NCBI GenBank assembly: GCA_003864495.1
Contig: PEDN01001353.1
Coordinates: forward strand, 1,116,001 to 1,180,000
Length of the DNA stretch: 64,000 bases
Source: Nemopilema nomurai
Lineage: Eukaryota > Cnidaria > Scyphozoa > Rhizostomeae > Rhizostomatidae
Direction: 5' to 3'
Part shown: one piece after another, positions 49,598-61,071 of the stretch
How the letters are laid out: each line of letters begins with the position of its first letter
Position numbering within the stretch: position 1 is the stretch's first letter
Notes under the pieces: generated by a model
The model's input: only the letters and a program-made list of their open reading frames with translations
What the model was told of the DNA's origin: nothing
Database searches by the model: none
Position numbers and translations under genes: made by a program

Positions 49598-50673
49598 TAT
49601 TGTTGTCAGTTAAATCTCTCTTTAAGTTGAAAACGACTTTTTTCGGTCTCGGATGACTCTGTTATGCATTTTGACCGAAAAATGTTTAACCAAAGATGGT
49701 CATTTTGTACGAAGTTGCAGGGCTATTTCAAGGTTTTTTTTTACCTTAAAGTTAGTGATAGGCAAACATACATTACCAAGCCATTCCGACAAAATGCAAA
49801 TAGGCAAGCCAATTGCTTCAATTTGAGGCATCCAATGTAGTTAACCATCTTTCGATGGAAATAGTTTTGGTTGAAAATCTGTTCCTTAAGTAAGGCTATA
49901 GTCGATGTTTTTGAGCCAGAAATCTTTGCTATCGACTAAACTTCATATCTTGTAAGCCAATATCAGTATAATTGACTTGATAACTTCAAAATCTTCGTTA
50001 AAAAAAGAATGTTTGTAAACTAATTTTAAATGAAAAAATTTCAACTCGAGATTAGGTCATTTTGGTAAGGCCATTTTCTCATTTTTTAATCCAAAATCAT
50101 GGCTTTAGACAAACATTCATATCATAGAAACAATTACCAATACAATCGATTCAAGTCTTGAAACCCTTTTTTTTGACAAATGGAATGATTGCAAATCACT
50201 TTTGAAAAAACATTTTCGTTTCAAAATAGGTCATAAATAGGCATTGGCTTTCGTTTATAAACCCTGAGGTAGGACTATCAACACACATGTAAATCTCATA
50301 ACACCCATACACCAAATAAATAAATATTGCAGCACTCTGGTCATAATGGCGTCCGAAGCGACAGCTATTGTGCAAACCCATTAGTTAATGCCAAAATGCT
50401 CTGTCTGAAAAGTAGAGACATGCTAAGGTGGTCGAATTTTAGGAAGTTCGAGAAGGATTGAAAAATTTCTAGAATAAGTATGCTAGGATAAGAAATGATG
50501 CAATTTTGTAAAAATGAGATTTCGGGGAAAGAAACTTCCTCTTAATTTAATCAATACATTACCCAATACTTAAACTGGAATAAAATGAAAGAGAATTTTG
50601 GTTCATTGAGAATTCAGTCAAGCTCGACTCAATGAATCATATAATTTCTAAGTGAAGACCAAAAATCATTTCA
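49598..50673. other. Spacer between satellite and ILEI/EGF gene
   Basis: AT-rich sequence with no recognised gene. It should contain the 3' untranslated region of the minus-strand gene that ends at 50674. No AATAAA on the minus strand is close to the stop. I see no further satellite copies. Confidence 0.5.
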
Positions 50674-53600
50674 TTACTCAACAAAGTTGTTTGACTTTTC
50701 GAAATAATCTTCAGGATCTATTTCATTGTCTATGTCCTCTTCAGGGAGAAGGCCTTCCAAGGACCTTTTTGCTTTGTTCCTCTTCCATTTCTTGAGCCAC
50801 CATACCGTGGCAAAAACAATAACTCCGGATGCTTCAATAGAAAATATTTCAGAGACATTTTACTCTGGTTTGTATGTTTTTATAAGAAGATAAAGTGTAA
50901 CGAGTCTGATGTGGTGTGAAGGGTATTGCATTTATTGTTTTTATATGAGGGTAAACAGTAAAATTGCTTCACTCAAGTTCACTCCAGCATCTGGCAGGAA
51001 TGGCAGGTAGTTCTCGTGGTATTTTGATAAATTTGTACGATCTGCATGATGGTGCTTGAGCATGATTGAATTCAGAAAACATTTCAAATTAAACGGGATG
51101 GGTGTTTTTGTACTTTGTATTATAGATAACATGGGAAGCATCCGGGGGCCCTTCTTGTGTCAAACATTGAAATCAGTCATTCATCGTGCAATATGTGAGT
51201 AGATCATGATTACAACAAGCAAGGGTACTTCTATAAAACTTTGAGGCTTGTACAAGCCTTCGATTATCCTAGAGTTATATAAAATGCGTAAATTGCAGGA
51301 CAACTTTTACTTCATTAAATGCACGCCGACAACATGCAGGAATCATGCAGGAATTATGTGCCCAATGCACAGGCTAAACCTGAAAAGGACAAAGATTGGT
51401 TGTGCTTAAAACCATTGTAGATGTTCTCACCTGACGACAAAAGCCAGGTAACAAGGCATCAAACTCATTATGGCTTTCAATTGAAAGCAAGTGATTGAGA
51501 TCGTAAGAAATATTTGATAAACGTGTTTTATATTTACTGGCAATGCTGAGGGCTATGATCATGATTACGATGATTTCCCAGCAGCCATCTTGAACAGCGA
51601 CGCGTCCTTTCCCACAGTAGCATTCAAACCCACCAATCAAATTTCGACACTTTTTACCAACTGGACAATAAGACGAACTCTCAGAGCACTCATTCACATC
51701 TAGAAAGATACAAAAAATACAAAAAGATACAGAAAGATACAAAAAATTGCATTTGCCTTTCGCTGTTTCAATATTATTGTATATCACATAACATCTATAT
51801 TTATTGTATCTATAGACTGCGTGAAGCAAACGTATATATTATAAAATGTTAAATTTGTTAGTTCAAATGGAGCTCATCTCAAGGAAATCATTCGATACGC
51901 TTTTGTATGTACCAAAGATAGCTCCTGTAAGGTGCTTTAAAGTGTTATGCGTTCATAATCTTGCTATTGTAACTGGCCATTTTTAAAATGTTTTTCCGGT
52001 TGCTCATTCTACATTAAACAATAGTAGAACATTCTACCGATGCTTACTTAAATTAAAGCTATTTAGTTGCACCCAATAGAGGTTCATTTGTATTTTTAGG
52101 TAAGAAACTATGTTCAGTTCAAAACACATTCTGAGATCTCTAGCATCTTACTGCCTTCAATTAGATGCTTGAAACGTGTTTGGTAAATTGACAAAAACTT
52201 TTCTGACCCTCAATTAATTTTTTATTGTAAATTCCTTCGTTTTCATTTAGAAACCTTTTACTAAATTAACTCCCTTTCATAATTCTACCTCTCTTTGACC
52301 TTACCTTCACACTTCCAATTAAATTCTCTTTTAAACCCATACTTGCAAAAGCAATCGTAGGATCCAACTGTATTGACGCAAGTTTCATTAGAGCTGCAGG
52401 ATGCAATGCCCGATTTGCATTCATCGACGTCTGAAATTTAAAGAGATAAAAAAGGAGACAGATATTTGAGCGACAAAGAATATCAAGTATTTCTCTGCAA
52501 TAAATACTTTTTATTTGAATGATAACTGTAATTGATCGAACTTTTTACTTAATTTATTGATGAAATAATAAATACTCGTGAGTGAGTGAGTGAGTGAGTG
52601 AATGAGTGAGTGAGAGTGAGTGAGTGAGTGAGTGAGTGAGTGAGTGTGCGAGTGAGTGAGTGAGTGAGTGAATGAGTGAGTGAGTGAATGAATGAGTGAG
52701 TGAGTGAGTGAATGAATGAATGAGTGAGTGAGTGAGTGAATGAATGAGTGAGTGAGTGAATGAATGAATGAATGAGTGAGTGAGTGAGTGAGTGAATGAA
52801 TGAGTGAGTGAGTGAATGAATGAATGAATGAATGAGTGAGTGAGTGAGTGAATGAATGAATGAATGAATGAGTGAGTGAGTGAGTGAGTGAGTGAGTGAG
52901 TGAGTGAGTGAGTGAGTGAGTGAGTGAGTGAGTGATTGAATAGGATACTGGTTTGTATATTGAATTCTTTATCTTCCCATGTAGTAGTGAAAATGTGCAC
53001 TGGTGTGCCAAAGGGAATGATATTACATGCTATATATACCCTTGATATTATAAAGTATATGTTTTTCTTCATTTTTTCATATAAAATGAAACGAATTGTA
53101 AAGATAAGAATTAAATCAGGTCAGTATGTGTTCAATAGCATTTACGGTTCAACCTTCAAATGATATTAATGATCCATTGGTTGTAGTTGAAAAATTTCTA
53201 AGAATATTTAACATCCATAAAGCATAAGGATAAGCACTAAAAATGCAAAAAATATATAAGGGGCTTTTGATAGTGATTCTGAAGGTGATTTGATATGAGC
53301 GAAGGGAAGATGCATCAAGAAAGTAATCAATTAACTCAGGATGTCGATCACTTACCGATGCAGGATTTGTGGCTCAGGTCTGCACCAAAGCCAGGTTGAC
53401 ACTATGGAGGAGACACATTCGATAAACAGCCGAAAAAATTTTCTGTCAAGCCGATCGATAAATGGGATTTGACAAAGACAAATCACTTGTCACAAATTAC
53501 AAAGACAAATGGTAAAATCACTTAAGGAAAGGACAACGTCAGTGTGAAAAATCCCCAGGCTACTTTTGCTGGTGTTTTTGTTGGAGAGGTTACTTCTGTT

Positions 53601-56600
53601 GCACGAGAGCTGAAGAGGATTTTCAAAATATATTTTATTTGTTTGAGTCGTGGCTCTCTGGATACTGAAGCTGTATAACCAAGCAGAATTTTGTCTATTT
53701 TTTCTCACCTTCTTGCAACGATACGAGCCGACTGTGTTAAGACAGACTTCAGTCGGGGAACAAAGTGATACGTAGGTCTTGCATTCGTCTTCATCTTTAA
53801 AAGAAATAGTTTAGCTTCAAAACCCTAATCATACTATTAAATAGGAAGCAGAATTAACGAGAATTTTTTCAAAACATTTTACTGCCAGACAAGTAGCACT
53901 TCGATGATTTTAAACAAAGAGGGTGGAATCTGCAAATCCAAATAAATGCGAATATTTTTTGGTACGTTACCTGTGCAAGTGCCATTTCTTAGGACATACC
54001 CCTCGTTGCAAACACAGGTGTACTTGCCGCTCACCTTTCCACACTTTGTGCCCGGTATAAGGCATTGTGAATCCACACAAACGTTATTATCTTAAATTGA
54101 AAATAAAGGCTTCATTCAAGTAAAATGTAAGAGGGAAACTTGCGTTCTAACAGAAATTCTGGATTCTAAATTAGAGACAAGGAAATGATGGTTGATCAAT
54201 ACCATTCCAATCGAGGGTGCAGTTCTTTTATTGATTTATTTGCAGTGAATCACCTATATGATTGGAAAACTGCTAGATCACTTTGATGGCATCTGCTGTC
54301 TCTGCTGGCAACTAGCATAACGCTTTAACATTCTGGGCAAAAACAGCCTTCAGCAAAGGACTGTCCTATTCTTGTGCTATTTCATAGCAAAATAAGTCCA
54401 TGCAAAAACTTGAAAGTCCTTGATACTTTCTTTGGGGTGTCATAGTTGTACATAGAATTATCATCCAGAATACAACTATGACGTAATGCTGTCTGTTTGG
54501 AAGGAGACCAGGCTTAAAATTATTAAAATGATTTAAAATGATTGAGAGACAAAGCCTCTTACTTACAAACACAGGACGTCCCCTGTAGACTCTTGCTGTA
54601 TCCAGGCTTGCAAATGCACTCATAAGAGCCAAGGAGATTCTTGCAGTTCGAGTTCAGCGGACAATTAGCGGTACCATCTTTGCATTCATCAGCTTAAATA
54701 AAAAGGACATCTTGGTTTTATAACCACTCTGCCTGCCCACCCAGCAAAACGATTTAACAAGCATATCATTCCACACTGATGAGCGAGTTTTCAAATAGCT
54801 GCAGCTTTGGTGCTAATAAGAGATTTTTATCACTCAAAATATTACAGAATATTCAAAATCAATGTTTTTAAGCCGTAAAAGTCTATTGAAATCCGAAAGA
54901 AGAAGAAGAAAAGGCAGAATGATAATTTTGGTTTGACTTTAGGAAGCTGAGTCTTAAAATGATTGAACAAGATGTTAGCAAGAATTCTGACAAGCACTTT
55001 GCCTCTTTTAAATATTGTTGTTGAATTCTCTTTGCATGTTTTCCGCCTATGTCCATTTATAGTTTAGATGGAAGAAAACGAGTCTTTTCGTTCGCCACCA
55101 GTCAAAAACATTGGTATCAGTAATTCTTTTAAATATCGGAATATTTATGATCAAAGAATGTTTCAAATCTTCACCATCTTTCTGACATTTGAAAGGGCTC
55201 TCCAAGCTCTTCTTCCAGCTTCCGTCTGTCATGCATTTATCTGGTTTGCCAACAACCAACATCCCATCGTCGCAATCATATTCTGCATTCTCAAAGTATT
55301 TGTATATTCTCTGCTTTGCTTTGCCGTTTACTGGGTTTTCTGGATCCAAACATTCTAAAAAAGGAGTAAACCTATTTGCAAAAAGATGCATCTAGTGGCC
55401 GTCCGACTTTAAGAATGCATTCTATGAATTTTCAAGCCCCTTTCTGGACAGTTTTTGTGTGTAAAACGGTGCCAAAGTAGCATAAATTTCATGTTTTCAA
55501 TCACTCTTGATGGTCATCCTGCAACTAAAAGACCTTGAGGAATTTGGTTTGATAGCAAGCGCTACCTCTTATTGCCAAGGGAAGGTCCATGTTGATGGTG
55601 ACTCTCCCAGTTTCCTTCGGCGCTTTCTTCTGCTGCAGCCAGACCGGTTTCACGTCCAGGTTAATACCAACAAATGCATATGCGTCGTACAGAGTGTTCA
55701 ATGCAACCGGAGCCCCGATCCAGACATCCTGCAAAAGAGGCTGTCTTCAGAACATTTACTTTAAATACACAAACCATTCAGTATGGAGGAAGTTAGCGAA
55801 AATTATTGTCCTTTTTGCTGTTCTGTCAAAAATATTTCTTCTGAAGCAAATTCTTTACTCTGTTGTAAATCAGATGGCTATCCAAACACTTTTTATTTTG
55901 CAAGCCCGTAAGACTTTTATCTTAGAAAATGTCTTTTTAAAAAGCTAATTGAAGTACGGTGAATAGTTTAAGCGATTTCGGAAAATATGGAATAAAGCAA
56001 TCACAGGAACGACAAAAAGACAAAATCGGATGTAGCAGAGGGTAGTTTCGATCTACCGACCTCTGGGTTATGGGCCCAGCACGCTTCCACTGCGCCACTC
56101 TGCTATGCGAATAATTTGAGTTAAGTCGTACGCCAGGCATATCGGATGTCGGTAGAGTCGGGCCGACTGCGAACTCTGCTCTACATTTCTAGCCTTTAAA
56201 GTGTCTCTATGGCCATAATACTTCGCCACATTCATTGATAATCTGGTTTGATTGGCTTAATAAGATACAACTTTATTCAAAATGGAAATCATTACCTTAA
56301 AATTTTTAAGGGACGCTTTTGTTAGTCCTTTGAAGCATAATATCTAACCAACCCTAACTTCTAGTCATAATTTCTGAACCGAACTGCACATGCGCATAAA
56401 CATAGACGCGAAGAAGCCAGTTGTTCTTGAAAGCGGCATTTTCCAACCCTCTAAAGGGCGTGGCCTCAGAATATATCCAAGGGCAGGCCCCGGCTCCCTA
56501 GTCAGCTAGTCACTTCGCTACTCGTCACCACCAAAACCATCCCCCCCCCCCCCCCAACAACAACAACCCCCTGCACCCAACTTTTAAACCACTGCGAGAT

Positions 56601-59600
56601 CCCTGACCATATCCCGTAAGATACGGGCATTCAATACGTCGAGCTATTTTCAACACTCGTGAAAAGTCTGGCTTGATGAGATTCGGCTTTTCAAAACAGA
56701 AACCATTACCTCCAAATACTTTAGGGACGCTTTAGTCAGTTGCTTGTAAGCATCATCTCTAACCAACCCTAACAGGATCTTTGGCTTCGGTATAGACTTC
56801 AGGACCATTGAAAGCTCCATTACAGTGCTGTGCGTATCTGCGTGTAACACATGCTCAATTTTTCCATTAGCTGCATTGAGAGCAACGAACGTGAAGCCAC
56901 GCCCTGCCGCTCCAATGACATTTCCGTTTATCCGGAACATTGCTCCTGCCTCGTTTGGACAAGACCCTTGGACACATGACGTCGAAATGATTTCGACCTT
57001 GATATCTGAAATAAGAAGCACAGAGTGACATGTCTCATGAAAAGCAAAGCGGGTATACGAAGCAATGAGCTGACAGGAGCCAAAAGGTTCTTCTAAGTCA
57101 TGCTTTTAAAAAATGGACCGTGGTAATTTCATCGTATCACTTTTCTTTCTTCTTCACATTGGATATATGATCTCCTTTGAATTAATAAAAAGATTCATCA
57201 ATGAACTTTTCACCATCTGGTGACCAAGGCTGGTGTCTCCGGAAAATGGATGGCTCAAAACACCAGGTAACAAAGCATGTAAAGTCGTGCAATGCATTAG
57301 ATAGCTATAGCCCCTGTAGTCTATAAAAGCAAAACACCTGTGAGGAATGATATCTTGAATTTGAAGTTGGCATTGTCTAATGACCCAGTATTCCCTCAAT
57401 GAGTAGAACGCGTACCTCGCTTCATTTTAAAACTGGCTGAGACTGAGACGCCGCCCTTGTACCTATCTGCAGTGCTAAACTGCCTGATACCTCTGGCTTG
57501 CTCGTGGAAGCTCTCCGTGGCAGCATGGACACCGATGAAGGCATACGCTGACCGAAGTTGGATGGTTGGAATGCTGGCCGAGCCGAGGACCATTTGCTGG
57601 AGAAAGAAAGCCGGGGGTAGAGAATGCTAGGCAGATAATTATTATAAACAAGGAAAAACGGAGGAAAATGGTCATGACAAAGCTAGCAAATAGAAATGTC
57701 CTAAGTTGCGACCATTATCAAAACAGGTTAGAGAGTGCAAAAAACTGATCACTCACCAACACCTCCAGCCCCATGACTCCAAAGTTTTTACTTGCATCCC
57801 CTTTAACTGAGCCAACAACAATTGTGTTTGGAGGTGACGCATACACAAACGAGGCGAACCTCGATTCCTCTGTTTTGTTCAACGCAAAGTCGAATGTATC
57901 AGTGGCGAACACGTGTCCGAGTTCTCTGGACAGAAACACAATGTTCAATCCGAATCTCTGCGGTGAATGGTTAATTCCATTGACAATTATAGAATTAAGA
58001 ACTTCATCGCAATTTTCCTGATTGGGAAGGTGTGGGCCTGGATCGTCGCAACCAATTGAAGACACTTTGATGTTGACACCTAGATACAATTGTGATGTAT
58101 AATGATTGATGGCAAAGCTCAGTTAGTGATTTTATTGGCCGTTGGACAATCAAACGGAAACTCTGCAATCGAGCGAGACCTACCATAAATCCCCAATTTA
58201 TATTTTTGTTAAAAATTTAATCAAATGTTCATAAGAAATTCCGACTAAAATAATAAGCCTCTTTAGATAGAAATGTAAAATTATTTTATTTTCCTACAAA
58301 ATTTGGTGCTAGCCACCCTCTTAATTACCATTTTAAGCTGTAAGAGCTTTTATCAGGGAACAAAATGATAAAACCTAATGCAATTATGTTAAACAAGCGA
58401 GACAGTTACTAGCAAACAGTTACTAGGAAACGCTAGGAAATAGAATCAGTTACTAGCAAACAATAACCTTTTAACCTATCAAAATGTCTTATTGCAAGAA
58501 AAGATGGCATTCCAATTTGGCTACGATAAATGAAGTTTGAACGGACTTTATGCAGATTGAACGGACTTTATGCAGTTTGAACGGTCTACTGGTTAAGTAA
58601 AAACTCTCATTCTTACCAGCTGGAGTGACAACAGCAAATGTTTGGTAAATGGCGGGCCCACGTCCTCGTTCAATGACTTGTTGAAATGGTACGCGATGAG
58701 TTTTATCTGTAAAGCGAGTGTTCCCTTCGAAGATATATGCTCCCCCGTAGTGGAGAGTTGCCATGGCTCTGCCAAGAATTCTCCTCTACGATAGACAACA
58801 ATGGCATGACAATGAAGAACGCATAGGCCAAGAACAGAGTTACAATCATATATTCAAATCGTAAAAGCTAGAAGAGTTCAGAAGAGTTTGACTTTTAAGA
58901 ATGGCCCCCATTCACCCTGCACTGCGTTTTATGCATTTTTAGAAGCATTATAATCTGCTTTAATTCATTGAGCCCAATGATCGATATTTGTATTGCAAAG
59001 AAGGTATTCTAAAGAAGGAAACACATGCATAACTCTGAAGTGCAAAAATGGATTCCTTCCTGCTTACCAAAAGTGTCATTTGTTCTTAATTTTCATGATT
59101 TTTCAAGCCAAAAACATATTTAAAGTTCTGAAGTTATCGGTTGCCTGCCTCTAGTATTATTATGATAGTATTAAGTTTACATGAAAGTAGAAGAACATAC
59201 AAAAGCTGCGATGAGTTGCTGGTTGCCGTCTGTACCTATCTTCCCGTCTTTGTACACTCCTCCAATGACGATTCTTTCTTGTGGCAGTTGATTCAGAAAA
59301 TTTGCTAATAACTTTAAGTCCAAGGAGTTAGCAACTGTTGCATCAAAACTAGAAATAAACAGTAAAGTGTTTGTTAAGGAACTCTTAAAACAAAGATTAG
59401 ATCAGATTTTCATTTAATTCTGTTGAACAAGGCTTCCCCAGAAAGCGATTTAACTGGGGTGTAGTGTTGTAGGGCCCATCATTGGCTGTAAATGAAATTT
59501 TACAATAATTGGGTAACTGATCGTTAAAAACGCCTTCCAAGTGATCATAGAGTAATATTCAACCCCCTGTGGAGCCTTAATTTCAGCATTTAACAAGAAC

Positions 59601-60408
59601 CTTGTGGATCCGTATTTGTATTATATGCAACACTGCTTATTAGAGACAACATTTGTATTTCATACAACTAAACCATTACGTAGCCAGAAATGCATCGTTT
59701 GTTTCTGGACTGTCATCACATTGCTAAGGCTTTGAAACCTTGCTTGAACAAGGGCTTCGAATTTGGCTGATCAAGCCACCCCCTTGTTTTGAATTTTCCG
59801 AGGAAACTACTGATAGTATCAACTCACCTTTTCTCAAACTCGACGTATCCATTGTATTTATCAAGTACAACGACCAAAAATCCAGACTTTAGGTCTGTCT
59901 TCGTTTTATATTCATACACGTATTTGTTGTCTTTTGTGCCATATACGTTCACTTTGGTTATACCACCGCTTCCTGGATCATTTAAGCCAAACGAGTAAAT
60001 GTGGGCTTTAAAAGAATCCAAGGGGTCTGAAAGAAACATTAGATTTCCGTATTTGAAGAGCTTCATTGAAATAAGTTACATCACACCAGGAAAAGCAGTG
60101 GAATCAATCTCAATATATGAAAGCTTTTAAAGTCAGGAACTTCTTTTGATGTGTGCTAAGCTAGCTGCACCAACGGTTGGGTGGCAGATTGCACTAACAC
60201 TTATATGACACAAACTTTGAATGTATACTGTACTTTAATGCTACCTATTTTTAGTGAACTCAAGCAAAAGCTTACAAAGGCTATGGAATAAACATTTTCA
60301 AGCATCAAAATTCCCACCTTTCACTGAGTATGTGTCCGTATCTATAGTCAATAGTACAAGGCATATGATTGCTATGGTAAGACTATTTTTCGGAATCTTT
60401 GCACCCAT
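50674..60408 (-). CDS. Multi-FAM3/ILEI, sushi, EGF transmembrane protein
   Basis: Sixteen exons on the minus strand, 5' to 3': 60408-60318, 60026-59828, 59348-59201, 58785-58617, 58079-57757, 57596-57416, 57005-56710, 55728-55566, 55354-55175, 54692-54567, 54090-53971, 53794-53709, 53401-53356, 52430-52305, 51699-51538 and 50831-50674; 857 residues. A signal peptide (1-29) precedes three FAM3/ILEI modules (about 31-202, 203-370, 371-523). Hallmarks are R-F-G-L-N-I-V-F-L, D-T-F-D-F, N-T-I-V-V-G-S-V-K-G-D-A and S-A-Y-A-F-I-G. Module 1 is divergent and split over three exons. A four-cysteine sushi domain (524-583) and five six-cysteine EGF domains follow, two starting D-V-D/N-E-C (calcium-binding type). 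The helix at about 790-815 crosses an exon border, then W-L-K-K-W-K-R and a 40-residue acidic tail. FAM3-type folds occur in secreted signals and glycan-binding stems; the ligand here is unknown. Predicted type I receptor or adhesion protein. Confidence 0.75.
52578..52935. repeat. GAGT/GAAT tetranucleotide microsatellite
   Basis: About 90 units of GAGT interspersed with blocks of GAAT, in intron 13 of the ILEI/EGF gene. The GAAT blocks recur at fairly regular spacing. On the minus strand it yields artefactual Thr-His-Ser-Leu frames. Confidence 0.97.
56033..56104 (-). tRNA. tRNA-iMet: Initiator tRNA-Met (CAT)
   Basis: A 72-base cloverleaf on the minus strand. The acceptor arm is AGCAGAG paired with CTCTGCT, giving the A1-U72 pair typical of eukaryotic initiators. 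The anticodon arm GGGCCCATAACCC has the three G-C pairs and CAT anticodon. The T loop is ATCGAAA rather than TTC, another initiator hallmark. Compared with the vertebrate initiator, the T stem is changed on both sides (GTAG with CTAC), which keeps pairing. TTTT and TTTTT runs follow within 30 bases and could end Pol III transcription. There is no intron and no encoded CCA. It lies in intron 7 of the ILEI/EGF gene, on the same strand. Confidence 0.96.
56285..56360 (-). pseudogene. Relic copy of the end of ILEI exon 7
   Basis: This segment matches the 3' end of exon 7 and its donor (56698-56772). Shared strings are GGGACGCTTT and CTAACCAACCCTAAC, plus the ATTACC donor complement. Similarity continues more weakly into the flanking intron (about 56240-56285 against 56664-56698). 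In the exon frame it has a stop (TAA) soon after L-G-L-V-R, so it is a decayed partial duplication about 410 bases downstream of the real exon. Confidence 0.65.
58536..58592. repeat. 20-bp short tandem repeat, three units
   Basis: Three units of TTGAACGGACTTTATGCAG, the last one diverged, lie in the intron just after exon 4 of the ILEI/EGF gene. Confidence 0.8.
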
Positions 60409-61071
60409 GGTAAAAAACAACTTAAAAACTCTACAGAGAAAAAATTAAACAACACAGTTTGACACTTCTTTCTTTGAAATCGTGTAAGTTTGAATGTTTT
60501 TTAAAATTACCCTTTACTATTGCTACGGTTAATGTGACGCCAAAGTTGACGCTAAATTTAACGTCAGATCAGCAAAGGGAAGCATGTTTTAAGCTAATAT
60601 TTGTTTACATTCTATCAGCCAATCAGAGCGCTTCGAAGAAAATAGAATCCTGTGGAAGAGTGGGATGTGACAGACATTAGGCCACTGAACTGAAAGGAAA
60701 TGACCGTGCCATCCCCGATTTACAGATGTTTTCTTTGTCTAAATTAGTAAATTTAGAAGATTTATAAAAGTAATCTGAAATTTTGTCATATGAATTCTTA
60801 ATTTTATCTCGAACTCGAGAGACATGACCGGCCAAAGTTTCACTTGTCTGCTAAACAGTTTTTGACGTTAACCCGTGAATAAAAATTCATCTCTAAACAT
60901 TAAAGCAAAGAATGACACAGAATGACAAACGGCATAAATCATTCGGTTTGGGGTCAATTTTGCTACTAATTCCATGATGGAGAAAACTGTCAATTATTTT
61001 TAGATGGTCATCCTACAAACAAAGTTCGTGAAACATTAAATGCATTCTGTCCTTCGGTACCAAATTTCAAG
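60409..61071. other. Spacer between the two ILEI paralogues
   Basis: A 663-base gap between the stop of the upstream ILEI gene and the first ATG of the next one on the minus strand. It must hold the 3' end of one and the promoter of the other. CCAATCAG at 60619-60626, about 210 bases upstream of the ATG, is a plausible CCAAT box in inverted orientation. No TATA box is convincing. Confidence 0.4.

Noticed and set aside
52511..53072. Thr-His-Ser-Leu frames on the minus strand
   Set aside because: Artefact of the GAGT/GAAT microsatellite in an intron.
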